A program made the translations under genes and the position numbers. The notes under the pieces are model-generated. The model saw only the letters and a program-made list of their open reading frames with translations. It was not told the DNA's origin and ran no database searches. 40,421 bases of DNA from Deltaproteobacteria bacterium (GTDB taxonomy: Bacteria; Desulfobacterota; Binatia; Binatales; Binataceae): assembly GCA_021794015.1 (NCBI GenBank), contig JAJYRQ010000031.1, positions 1 to 40,421 of the forward strand, written 5' to 3'. The first letter of the stretch is position 1. The number at the start of each line of letters is the position of its first letter. Below, in pieces: positions 1 through 7,386 of the stretch.

Positions 1-94
1 CCACGATCGTCTCGATGGTCCCCCGCACCCGCTCCCGCATCAGTCCCTCCAGTTCGCCTTCCCCGCTCCATGCTTTCCTGCTATCGCTTTCCAT
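1..94 (-). CDS. IS256/mutator-type transposase, N-terminal 31 residues (partial)
   Basis: Only the first 31 codons are inside the window; the gene runs off the left edge. It starts at ATG (94-92) behind a good GGAGG ribosome site. The visible residues include LMRERVRGTIETIV, which looks like the helical start of IS256-family transposases, where a similar stretch precedes the E-L-x-x-x-L-G segment. No catalytic DDE residue is in view, so the family is inferred from this short segment and from the fact that the element interrupts a neighbouring gene. Another DDE family with a similar N-terminus is possible. Confidence 0.5.
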   Translation of the reverse strand, partial: MESDSRKAWSGEGELEGLMRERVRGTIETIV

Positions 95-197
95 AGCGTC
101 ATCCTCCGGCACCCGCCGCCAAGCGGGCCCGAGTTGTGGCTCAACTCGCCGGATCTTGACGCTTTTTCACTTTTCCACCAACTCCCCGACACTACCG
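1..197 (-). mobile_element. Left end of an IS256-type insertion sequence (rest outside window)
   Basis: The minus strand from about base 197 down leaves the methylase reading frame and enters a short non-coding leader, then a ribosome site (GGAGG at 103-107) and a transposase start at 94. The outer end on the minus strand begins about GGTAGTGTCGGGGAG, which I take as the terminal inverted repeat; the partner repeat lies outside the window and so does the target duplication. The boundary is placed where the methylase similarity stops (after the PCPDT residues), so it is good to about ten bases. The family call rests on the transposase N-terminus and the leader layout. Confidence 0.6.
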
Positions 198-868
198 AGC
201 TGGGTGTCCGGACACGGAACCGTACGTGCGAAGATCCGGATGAATCGAGGCGTCGCCGGGGGATTAGGAAAGAATTTCTGGATGCGCCGGTTGAATCGAT
301 TTCTTAACTCCCTCCCCCACTTCAGAGCCTCATCGGAGATCGCACGACCGAAGCGAAAGGGATAATCGACCGTTGCCTCCAGAACCGAGCACGCGACCGG
401 ATTGTATTCGTTTGCAACCGTGTCGAAACCGAGACGTGCCGATTCCAAGGGGATGGAGCCTCCACCTGCCATGGGATCGAGCACAGCGATGTCGCCGCCC
501 CAGAGAGTGCCTGCTGCCGCGCGCGCTAGAGCCAAGTCGGCTGCGCGAAAGCCTCGCTTGAAAGCCCGATCACACTTGAATCCTCCGATCGGGTGGAACC
601 CGGCGTCCATTACGGACCTAAGCCCTACAAGTTCGCTTCCTGGCCTGCCAAATCCGAGCAGGCGTTCGAAAACATCGTGCGGGAAGTCGGCGGGAAGCAA
701 TGATCCGAGCACGGCGGCGCGCGACGCCGTCAGCGGGCGTCGCGCCCACCAAACATGGAAACGCTTGTCTGGTGGTTGTTGGCCTGTTGAGCGTTCGCGC
801 ATGCATTCGACGCCGATCGCCGCGGCTGGCAGCCATTGCTCGATTAAAAGGCGCGGCGGCTCTTTCAC
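167..868 (-). pseudogene. DUF1156 DNA methylase, truncated by the insertion sequence
   Basis: The first ~220 residues match the N-terminus of large DUF1156 proteins (adenine-specific DNA methylases, usually 800-1000 residues). Visible signatures are RLLIEQWLPA, the KRFHVWWARRPLTASRAAVL block typical of DUF1156, and the AdoMet-binding motif VLDPMAGGGSIPLE. After RTVPCPDT, where the family continues with a zinc-ribbon region and the SPPY-type catalytic motif, the frame runs into the insertion-sequence end and stops after about a dozen residues. The product therefore lacks its catalytic half and should be inactive. I place the start at GTG 868: it overlaps the TGA of the upstream gene (GTGA) and has GAGG about 7 bases before it. 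The longer reading from 946 would overlap the upstream gene by 82 bases. It is the last gene of a minus-strand operon with DUF499. Confidence 0.85.
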
Positions 869-1293
869 TTCACCGCCTCGACCAGAATTCTGAGCGCTCT
901 CAGCGCGCGCTTGCGATGGCTGTTTGACATAAGGCCGAACCACCACGCCGCTTCGGCGCCGTCGGCGCGCTGAAAATTCGCGGCGGCCCGGCTCATCCTT
1001 TCAGGATTGCGAAGGCCGGCGGCCACGGTCGCATAGCAGGCCACACGTGCGCCCCAATCCGCATCGAGCGGATGAAAAGGCCCCGGTTCGAGCTTGGCTG
1101 AATTCCCGGCTATCGCGCGCACCGCCGCTCGCAGCAATGGAGCACCTGCAACGAATTGAAGCGGCGAAATGCCGGATACCTTGGTCAGCCGTTCCTGATG
1201 GCTGCGGTTGAGCGAGCGGCGATATACTATTGCCGCGTCGCCGGAGCGGCGGCGAACGACCCTGAGCGCAAAAGATGCCTGCCGAACCTTCAC
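865..1293 (-). CDS. Unrecognised 142-residue protein between DUF499 and DUF1156
   Basis: A basic protein of 142 residues, GTG start at 1293, two bases after the DUF499 stop and overlapping the DUF1156 start by four bases, so the three genes are surely co-translated. I recognise no catalytic motif. It shows an N-terminal FALRVVRR segment that could be a beta strand, a middle LDADWGARVACYATVAAGLRNPERM stretch (quoted in part: ADWGARVACYATVAAG) and a C-terminal basic helix. Small proteins in this position are found in other DUF499/DUF1156 clusters, so it is probably a conserved subunit of the same system rather than a spurious frame. Its role (DNA contact, assembly or sensing) cannot be told from the sequence. 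Confidence 0.75.
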   Translation of the reverse strand: MKVRQASFALRVVRRRSGDAAIVYRRSLNRSHQERLTKVSGISPLQFVAGAPLLRAAVRAIAGNSAKLEPGPFHPLDADWGARVACYATVAAGLRNPERMSRAAANFQRADGAEAAWWFGLMSNSHRKRALRALRILVEAVK

Positions 1294-1295
1294 TT

Positions 1296-4208
1296 TCAGG
1301 TCCCCGGCGGCCTTTCAAACACCGCCCTGACCGTCAGCTCATCGGGCGCTTTGGCGGCAAGCTCTTCGAGCGCGGCGTCCATCCCGGTACGCCCTGCCGC
1401 GCCGAAGCGAAGCGTCAGCATCGCCTCATAAGTTGCGCCGTCGCCAACGGAATTGAAAATTCCCTGCGCGATGGCGAGCGGCTTGAGCGGATTGGATGGC
1501 GTCACGTCGCTCGCCGCAAAATTCATCGAGCCGCCGTCCTTGAGTGGTCCACCGGCGCTGACGGAAAGCGTTAGGGTCTCCGCGCTCAGCGGCGGGGCGA
1601 GAGTCAGCATCACGGCCGCCGCGGCCGGAGTCCGCGCGACTAGCTGAAGCTCCACAAGCGGACGCTCCTGGGCGAGCTCGATTGCTTCCTTCGCCGAAGT
1701 TGCGGTGGCTCGACCCGGTGTGGGCGGCGGCGGACGATAACCGTCGCCATCTTTAGGCGGCGTAGCGCCGGGTGCGTCTTCCTTCACCCATCCGCGCGCC
1801 GTGTCTGAATCCGCGCGCGAGATCAAGACCGATTCATCGAGCGCAAGGGTAGTTAGCGCGCCGGGGACGCGCCGGCGCCGCCCCTCGGGTCCTTCGACGC
1901 ATCCTTTTGCGTCGTAGGCGCGGCCGTCGGCGAGCCGGATAACGATCTTTCCCTCCGCAACCGCCTTGAGCAGCGTCTGCCGGACGATGCCGGCGTCGGG
2001 AATCAATCGAAGTCCCGGCGCGGCGAGAAACCGCTCATGCACGGCCTTTGCGGTGAATGTGTCAGGCTGGTTGGGGAGGGGCGTGGCGCCGGGAAGCACG
2101 TTTTTAACGAAACGGTCGGTATCGAGAGCGGCTCCGTCGCGATAGACAAGCTCCTTGGCCTCGAGGAACCTTCGCAGCGATGCCTGCCCCTGCGGGCGTT
2201 GCAGCATTTGCTCTTCGGAGACCTGGAATTGCTCTTCGAGCGGATAGACGCTGCCGCCGGCAAGCACCACGCGGTCGAACGCGCGATAGGTTTGAAGGCG
2301 AAACTGTTTGAGCAGCTCCGGCTTGACCCGCGCCAATTGGTCGCGAACGATCTTCGCGGCCTCGCCGGTCTTGTGTTCGCGCTCGATCGCCTCGGCGGCA
2401 AGGAGCCGCTGGGCGCGGTCGATAGCCTGGCCGAGCGCGCCATCGGTTGCCGTAACGGCGAGGATCGCGTTCTGAAAGTTTCTTGGGATGAGCGCCTTGG
2501 GGTCACGGTCGTCGGCGTAGGCGCAAACGGCCCTGGCGATGCGCTCGTTCTCACACAAGACGAGCTGAAGATCTGCGGATTCCGTCACCTGATTGGCGGA
2601 ACTCGGCCATGAAACCAGCTTGAAAGCGGGGCCGCCAAAATATCCTTGCGCCTCGCCGAGTACGCGGCTTTTGGCGTCCTCGATCGGGATATCCGAGGTG
2701 CGCTCCTCAATCTGCTTGATGATGTTCGGCTCATAGCGGAATTGCCATCCGCGCCCGCCCGCCATCGGATACGTGTGCCAGCAGACGCTCACCAGGCGAT
2801 CGAGCGCCTCGGCAGGCTCCGGCCCGGCCTCGTCGGGACGGAGCACGGCCAGCGTGAGCTCGGCCGGATCGAGTCCGCTGTTCGGCGCGGCGGGAATACT
2901 TTCGAGCAGAAGAGCCGAAGCGACGCGCCGGTGGATGCCGCGTTTGGCGCCGCCGTCGAGCTCGCCTGCATGACGCTCGACATCGGCCAACACCGCAGCC
3001 TTGAAGTTATCCCGGCTGAGACGCTGGAGCAGGTCGCCCTGAACGCGGGCGCTCGACCAATCGATTTCTCCGGCGGAAACCAGCTCGACATCTTCGCGCG
3101 ACTCCCAGGCGTCACGCAGTATTCGGGCGAACAGGCGCAGCACGCCGCGGCTCTTCTGGAAGTCCTGCAAAGCCCCGAGCCGTTCCTGCGCGGTATCCAG
3201 AAGCCGAGGATGAAACGGATAACACTCGACCACGCGCCTGGCATACTCGGGAGTCAGAGCGGGAGCCGGAATCAGTCCCGGCGAGTCCTGTCCAACCCGC
3301 TGATAGAGGGCATGATATGTCGCCGAAGCCGATTGCGCGGCGGCAGGGCCGATTTTCTCGAACAGCCGCCTGGCGATGACTTGCGCCGATTCCTTTCCAA
3401 TCGGATCAAAATCGGTTGCGTGCCGGCCAATGATCTCACCGAGCTTTTTGGCGACGGATTCGAGCTTTTCCTTGAGCTTCTCCGACACGGCGGCATACGC
3501 GGCCTGATTGGCCGGGTCGGTAACGACCAGCACGGTTTCGCGACGCTTGCCAACCGTCGAAGCCAGCAGATGGAGAAAGCCGAGCAGGTTGTTCTGGCCT
3601 CGCTCGGAGAGCTTCGCCATGTAGACCACGAGCTCATCGAGAAGGATCAGAACCGGCCCCGGCGGAAACACTGCCTCGACCTGCTGGTCGTTGGGCGAGG
3701 CCTCGGCGTCGTCGGTCTTGCCGGTGGCCTTAAGCGCCTTCTCGCCGCCGAACTGATAGGCGATCTCGCCCCAGAGGCTATGGGTTTCGAGTTTGCCGTG
3801 CGTGGCAAAAGCCGGGACGCCCGCGTTGCCGGCGTCAACCGCCACGACCGTCACCCTCTTGGGTCTGCCGGCGGCAGGAAGAAGGTCGGTCCCCAGACTG
3901 AGATCGCCGATGTTCCTGGCAAGATGCCACAGGGCCATTAGCGTGTGTGTCTTGCCGCCGCCAAACCCGGTGCTGAGGCGAATGGTCGCGCCGCCTTCCC
4001 TGGCGTCCCCTAATCGGCCGAAGACGGCTTGCGCGACCCGACAGAGCTGCTGAGCGGGATGCGTATTTTCGAAGAAGATGCGGGCGCCGCTGTAAACCCT
4101 TGGCGCCTTGCCGGCGATCAGGTCGCCGAAGTGAGCCGCAAAAATCTCGTCTTCAAGCTCGCCCTTAAGAACCTCGGCGCGCGGCTTGCAGCCGGTTAGA
4201 ACCCCCAT
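1296..4208 (-). CDS. DUF499 AAA+ ATPase of a methylase-linked defence-type cluster
   Basis: A 970-residue protein that matches DUF499 over its N-terminal half. The start of the family is clear (CKPRAEVLKGELEDEIFAA). Walker A is GFGGGKTH at residues 81-88, Walker B is VLILLDEL near 186-193, and a sensor-like VLVVTDP segment follows. The middle (about 300-700) is helical; residues around 770-800 are a Pro/Gly/Thr-rich linker, and the last ~150 residues form a separate, probably beta-rich, domain. DUF499 genes are known as neighbours of DUF1156 methylases and helicases in clusters thought to act on foreign DNA; the biochemical role is not established. It is the first gene of the operon and is divergent from the VapB-type gene with under 100 bases between them. 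The gene looks intact. Confidence 0.85.
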   Translation of the reverse strand: MGVLTGCKPRAEVLKGELEDEIFAAHFGDLIAGKAPRVYSGARIFFENTHPAQQLCRVAQAVFGRLGDAREGGATIRLSTGFGGGKTHTLMALWHLARNIGDLSLGTDLLPAAGRPKRVTVVAVDAGNAGVPAFATHGKLETHSLWGEIAYQFGGEKALKATGKTDDAEASPNDQQVEAVFPPGPVLILLDELVVYMAKLSERGQNNLLGFLHLLASTVGKRRETVLVVTDPANQAAYAAVSEKLKEKLESVAKKLGEIIGRHATDFDPIGKESAQVIARRLFEKIGPAAAQSASATYHALYQRVGQDSPGLIPAPALTPEYARRVVECYPFHPRLLDTAQERLGALQDFQKSRGVLRLFARILRDAWESREDVELVSAGEIDWSSARVQGDLLQRLSRDNFKAAVLADVERHAGELDGGAKRGIHRRVASALLLESIPAAPNSGLDPAELTLAVLRPDEAGPEPAEALDRLVSVCWHTYPMAGGRGWQFRYEPNIIKQIEERTSDIPIEDAKSRVLGEAQGYFGGPAFKLVSWPSSANQVTESADLQLVLCENERIARAVCAYADDRDPKALIPRNFQNAILAVTATDGALGQAIDRAQRLLAAEAIEREHKTGEAAKIVRDQLARVKPELLKQFRLQTYRAFDRVVLAGGSVYPLEEQFQVSEEQMLQRPQGQASLRRFLEAKELVYRDGAALDTDRFVKNVLPGATPLPNQPDTFTAKAVHERFLAAPGLRLIPDAGIVRQTLLKAVAEGKIVIRLADGRAYDAKGCVEGPEGRRRRVPGALTTLALDESVLISRADSDTARGWVKEDAPGATPPKDGDGYRPPPPTPGRATATSAKEAIELAQERPLVELQLVARTPAAAAVMLTLAPPLSAETLTLSVSAGGPLKDGGSMNFAASDVTPSNPLKPLAIAQGIFNSVGDGATYEAMLTLRFGAAGRTGMDAALEELAAKAPDELTVRAVFERPPGT

Positions 4209-4254
4209 CGTGTCACCGCACCCTTGATTTGCGAGGTTTCGCTCTTTACCCTGT

Positions 4255-4260
4255 TAGAAT
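4255..4260 (+). promoter_or_regulatory. Possible -10 box for the vapBC pair
   Basis: TAGAAT lies 43 bases upstream of the antitoxin start in the 94-base gap shared with the divergent DUF499 gene. No convincing -35 is found at 17 bases; TTGCGA at about 20 bases is the nearest. This gap is the only place for both promoters, so the antitoxin may also affect DUF499 expression. Weak evidence. Confidence 0.25.
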
Positions 4261-4302
4261 GGCGTCGTGGCACCAAGCCGTCAAGCTGCAGGGAAGCGAA
4301 TC

Positions 4303-4614
4303 ATGGCCACAAAGAAGGCGACGAAACGCGCGGCTTCCAGACCCCGTCTCACGATTGATATAAGTCCCTCCCTCAAGCGGCGAATCAAAGTCGCCGCCGC
4401 CACCGAGGATATGCCCGTGTCAGCGTATATAGCACGGGTACTGGAGCAAGCCGTACCTGTAACGGACACCATAGCGAAAGGCGCCGACGGCGCGATCACC
4501 CCTGAAATGATTCGGCGTGCAGACGCCTTGCGCGCCGAACAGAAAGCCCCATTTCCCAAGGACTCTGCTGACCTTATCCGCGAGGCTCGCGAGCAGCGCA
4601 ACGCCCAGCTATGA
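4303..4614 (+). CDS. Ribbon-helix-helix-type antitoxin of a VapBC pair
   Basis: A small basic-start protein (103 residues from ATG 4303) with a ribbon-helix-helix-like core: LTIDISPSLKRRIKVAAA as strand plus first helix and VSAYIARVLEQAV as the second helix. The C-terminal half is charged and would bind the toxin. ATG 4303 is preferred over the upstream GTG 4267 because AGGGAAG sits six bases before it. The stop overlaps the toxin start by four bases (ATGA), the usual antitoxin-first layout. It likely represses its own promoter in the gap shared with DUF499. The exact antitoxin family is not certain; the position next to a PIN toxin is the main support. Confidence 0.75.
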   Translation: MATKKATKRAASRPRLTIDISPSLKRRIKVAAATEDMPVSAYIARVLEQAVPVTDTIAKGADGAITPEMIRRADALRAEQKAPFPKDSADLIREAREQRNAQL

Positions 4615-5060
4615 GCGCGAGGGAAGTCGTGGTCGACGCCAGCCTCGCACTCAAGTGGGTGGTCGAGGAACCCTACAGCGGCGAAGCGCGCTCGCTCCTG
4701 GCCGAGTGGGGGAATCACCGTCGTAAGCTCCTTGCGCCGGCGCTGTTCCTTTACGAAGTGGCCAACGCGCTGGCCAAGCGCATGCAGCGGCACGAATTCA
4801 CACTCGAACAGGCGAAAGAGCGGCTGCGTTTTTTCCTGGAAGGTGGGCCTCTGCTTCAGCAGATCGGCGCCATTCACCCGCGCGCATTGGAACTGATGGA
4901 GCGCTTCGGGCTCCCGACGGCATACGACGCGCACTACCTGGCGCTGGCGGAATCCCAGCACTGCGAATGCTGGACAGCAGACGAGCGGCTGTGGAATACA
5001 GTCAAGCGCGAGCTGGCGTGGGTCCGCTGGATCGGCGAACCCGAACAGCAGCGGCGTTGA
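4611..5060 (+). CDS. VapC-type PIN-domain ribonuclease toxin
   Basis: A 149-residue PIN-domain protein. The acidic residues expected to hold Mg2+ are visible: Asp in VVVDASLALKW near residue 9, Glu in LYEVANALAK near residue 46, Asp in TAYDAHYLALAE near residue 104, and Asp in WTADERL near 122. PIN toxins cut tRNA or rRNA and are held in check by the upstream antitoxin. Length and domain layout are normal for VapC and no residue is missing, so the pair is probably active. It lies between two defence-like modules, where VapBC pairs often act in stabilisation or abortive infection; the cellular target cannot be read from sequence. Confidence 0.88.
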   Translation: MSAREVVVDASLALKWVVEEPYSGEARSLLAEWGNHRRKLLAPALFLYEVANALAKRMQRHEFTLEQAKERLRFFLEGGPLLQQIGAIHPRALELMERFGLPTAYDAHYLALAESQHCECWTADERLWNTVKRELAWVRWIGEPEQQRR

Positions 5061-5093
5061 TCCGAGTTGGCCACGCCAAAGCCTTTCAGCACG

Positions 5094-5425
5094 TTTGTGG
5101 GTCCCGTAGTTGTCGCAGATCAAGTGCAAGTCCAGCTTGGGATAGCGCCGCGCCAGCGAAGCCGGAAAACTGACGAACTCCAGCGGGGTGTGCCGTCTGA
5201 AAAGCCGTCCGTGGACTTTCCCGCTGGCCACTTCCAGGGCGGCGAACAGGCTGGTCGTGCCGTGGCGGGCGTAGTCATGAGTCCTGCCGGCCGGCAGTCC
5301 GGGCCACCCTTCGGCAAGCTCAGGGCGGCGCATCGGCAAAAGTGGCTGGCTACGGTCAAGCGCCCGAATCTAACGCTTCTCATCCACACACAGCACCAGC
5401 GCCCGCTCCGGCGGGCGGCGTTGGC
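5094..5425 (-). pseudogene. IS630-family transposase remnant
   Basis: The minus strand encodes a piece of the IS630-type DDE catalytic domain: PPERALVLCVDEK, then RTHDYARHGTTSLFAALEV, then LDLHLICDNYGTHK. The D of CVDEK and the D of ICDNYGTHK are the first two acidic residues of the triad. The frame has an in-frame TAG at 5370-5372 just after CVDEKR, where relatives have Gln (CAG), so a single transition explains it. The N-terminal helix-turn-helix region and everything after THK, including the catalytic Glu, are missing. Eight extra codons (RPELAEGW) interrupt the segment LPMR/PGLP at about 5305-5328. It is a dead fragment and no element ends were found. Confidence 0.75.
5307..5328. repeat. 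Short palindrome-family element inside the IS630 remnant
   Basis: The 22 bases here (begin CCCTTCGGCAAGCTCAGG) resemble one half of the palindromic elements in the methyltransferase gene at 38736 and 38951, sharing the core TCGRC-AGCTC-RGG pattern. Compared with the usual IS630 protein, the position carries eight extra codons, so the element looks like an insertion that kept the reading frame. The extra codons are inferred from memory of the family. Confidence 0.45.
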
Positions 5426-5602
5426 CGGTTTGCGCAAAGTTGCGCTGACTACCGCCTGCTCCCTGGCTGAAGTAATCCGTCGCAACGATTCCAGACCGCC
5501 CGCTGCCTGCGCAACAGAGGTTGCCGGGGCGCAACGCAAGATGCGCCACCAGGCGAGGTCGGCGAGCTTCCAGTCCCACCCGGAGCCCAGCCGCGCGCCG
5601 GC

Positions 5603-6187
5603 TTAGGCCGGTGCACCATTGCGCAACGCGTCTTCGAAGGCAGCGAAGCTCCGGCTTCGCCCAGCGATGGTCCGAGCATCTAACTGGGCCGCGATCCGAC
5701 CGGCAATATTCGCCGTATAGAACCCTCCCAGGAGATGCCTAAGATGCAGTTTGGGCCTCTGAATCTCGTCCGGACGCGAGGTGTCGACATGTCCCAGGTC
5801 TCTGCCGAGGTGTTGCCTAAGCGATTCCGCGTCAGCAAAGAACCAGGCTTCCAGATGCCATTGAGCGAAGACAACGAGTCGGGAAGCGGGAATCTCAGTT
5901 AATCGGTCGCATCGCTCTCGATACGGAGCGAGGACATCGTCGGGCGAGCGCCCGCCCGCGTCGACCAGAAGCACGAATTTGGCGGGCCGCTGACCACGGC
6001 CCTCAAGCTCGTACCACGCCGCCTTCATGATTCGCGTTGCAGACTCGGGCGTCAATGCTCCTCTGGCTGGTGGTATGCGCACGTCGACGACTGCCACGCC
6101 CTCCTCGACCAGGTGACGAGTCAGGCCTGGCAGCGCCGAGCGCTCTGTGAGTCCCGCGGCAACGACAACAACCCGCTTCGGAGGCAC
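5603..6187 (-). CDS. DUF4276 family (Toprim-like) protein, partner of the AAA ATPase
   Basis: A 194-residue protein resembling DUF4276. Near the N-terminus it has VVAAGLTERSALPGL, where the family has a Toprim-like Glu, and later FVLLVDAGGRSPDD, the second acidic strand of a Toprim-like fold. A helical C-terminal half follows, including WHLEAWFFAD. Toprim domains bind metal and cut or join DNA; in OLD nucleases this domain is fused to an ATPase, while here it is a separate gene three bases downstream of one. I infer that the two proteins form an OLD-like two-part nuclease. The name is recalled from family patterns; the nuclease activity is inference. Confidence 0.75.
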   Translation of the reverse strand: MPPKRVVVVAAGLTERSALPGLTRHLVEEGVAVVDVRIPPARGALTPESATRIMKAAWYELEGRGQRPAKFVLLVDAGGRSPDDVLAPYRERCDRLTEIPASRLVVFAQWHLEAWFFADAESLRQHLGRDLGHVDTSRPDEIQRPKLHLRHLLGGFYTANIAGRIAAQLDARTIAGRSRSFAAFEDALRNGAPA

Positions 6188-6190
6188 GGC

Positions 6191-7330
6191 CTATGCCCCA
6201 AACCCTTTGGTTTCGTAGAACTCACCCAGGCCGAAGCCGGACTGCTCGAGCGCTTTCCTCACCGCGTCCGGATTATCCTCCCGGGCCACTTCCGTGCCCC
6301 TCTCCGTGCGTCTGACGACGCACACCACCTCAGGCGCGCCAACCGCACTGAGGAGCAGCGGAGAATGAGTCGTGACGATGATTTGAAGCCTGCCGCTAGC
6401 GTTTTTGAGATGCTCAGCAAACGAAGAAATGGCACCGGGATGGACGTAATTCTCCGGCTCCTCGAGTCCCACCAAGCACACCTCGGGGTCCGCATAAAGC
6501 GCGGTGATGAGCGCCAAGACTCTCAGCGTTCCCGCCGAAGCGCCGAGCTGATGCACCGGGTATTGCAGTCCCGTTTCCCGTTGAACGAAGTAAAAACGTT
6601 CTTCCTCTTCCTCCGTCACGGACCGCCGAGGCTCGATCTTCTCTAAGAGAGCGAGCACACTGCGGGCAGCTTCGAGAATCCGCTCGAAACCTTGCGCGTC
6701 ATTTTGCTGGATGGCGTGAAGCTTAGCTGCGAGATTGCGGCCGTACGCGTCAAGCGGAGAAGTCTTGTCTGCTGCTCCTACCGAGGAGCGACGGATAAGC
6801 AGAGGATCGGGGTCAAAGAACGCCCACTTGCGAATGAAATCGGCTAGCTGGCGAGCGGGAAACACCGCATCTGCCGCTGCCGCGGCAAGGGCGCACCCGG
6901 TGGGCCCCAACTTGAGCCGAACCTGCCCCTGTTCCGACTGCCAGTACCCTTCGCCGTCACGAGCCTTCAGCACGTTCCGGTGCCGACCGTCAGTCTGCTC
7001 TACCGATTCTTCCGCGACTGAAAACTCGTAGCTTCTCCTCAACAGTCGCACGCGCCAGACGAAGCCGACGTCTCCGTCCGAGAACTCCGTGGTCAAGCTA
7101 AGTTCCCGGGCTTCCTCTCCTTTCCAGGCAAGATGTACGATGCCTCCCCGTAGGTGGACCGGGCCGGAGAAATCTCCCTCGCGTAGCCCTTCGGACAGGA
7201 ATCGCAAGGCGTCCAACAGGTTGCTTTTTCCCGAGGCATTGGCTCCAATCAGCAGGTTCAAGTCCTCGAGCGCCAACCGCGTATGCCTTAAGCTTCGGAA
7301 GTGATAAGCTTCTAGCTGCTTTAGCTTCAT
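6191..7330 (-). CDS. OLD/RecF-like AAA family ATPase
   Basis: A 379-residue ABC/RecF-like ATPase. Its start KLKQLEAYHFRSLRHTRLAL and Walker A GANASGKSN (about residues 30-38) are typical of the OLD/RecF class that begins with a membrane-free beta sheet. The C-terminal half has an ABC-like signature region (LGASAGTLRVLAL), the Walker B LVGLEEPENYVHPG and the switch IIVTTHSPLLLSA. The protein ends soon after and has no Toprim domain of its own; the next gene supplies one. Start chosen at ATG 7330, with AGGGAG four bases upstream; an upstream in-frame start at 7354 adds eight residues. Such ATPase-DUF4276 pairs occur in defence islands, which fits the neighbours. Confidence 0.88.
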   Translation of the reverse strand: MKLKQLEAYHFRSLRHTRLALEDLNLLIGANASGKSNLLDALRFLSEGLREGDFSGPVHLRGGIVHLAWKGEEARELSLTTEFSDGDVGFVWRVRLLRRSYEFSVAEESVEQTDGRHRNVLKARDGEGYWQSEQGQVRLKLGPTGCALAAAAADAVFPARQLADFIRKWAFFDPDPLLIRRSSVGAADKTSPLDAYGRNLAAKLHAIQQNDAQGFERILEAARSVLALLEKIEPRRSVTEEEEERFYFVQRETGLQYPVHQLGASAGTLRVLALITALYADPEVCLVGLEEPENYVHPGAISSFAEHLKNASGRLQIIVTTHSPLLLSAVGAPEVVCVVRRTERGTEVAREDNPDAVRKALEQSGFGLGEFYETKGFGA

Positions 7331-7348
7331 CGGTCTCCCTTGCTTACG

Positions 7349-7386
7349 AGGCACGTGCTTTGCAACGCTGGGCCCGTCACGTGCCT
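7349..7386. promoter_or_regulatory. Inverted repeat with CACGTG core upstream of the ATPase-DUF4276 module
   Basis: AGGCACGTG (7349-7357) and CACGTGCCT (7378-7386) are perfect 9-base inverted arms separated by 20 bases. They lie 19 bases upstream of the ATPase start, so they could be an operator for a dimeric regulator or a hairpin in the leader of the mRNA. No regulator gene sits in the module itself. Each arm also contains the self-complementary hexamer CACGTG. Confidence 0.45.

Noticed and set aside
2646..3941. Long plus-strand open frame (431 residues) across DUF499
   Set aside because: Antisense shadow of the DUF499 gene. No ribosome site, no recognisable motif, and the minus strand carries clear Walker motifs.
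4281..5339. Single 352-residue minus-strand protein
   Set aside because: Only its first ~80 residues match IS630; the rest is antisense to the VapBC pair. Treated as a remnant.
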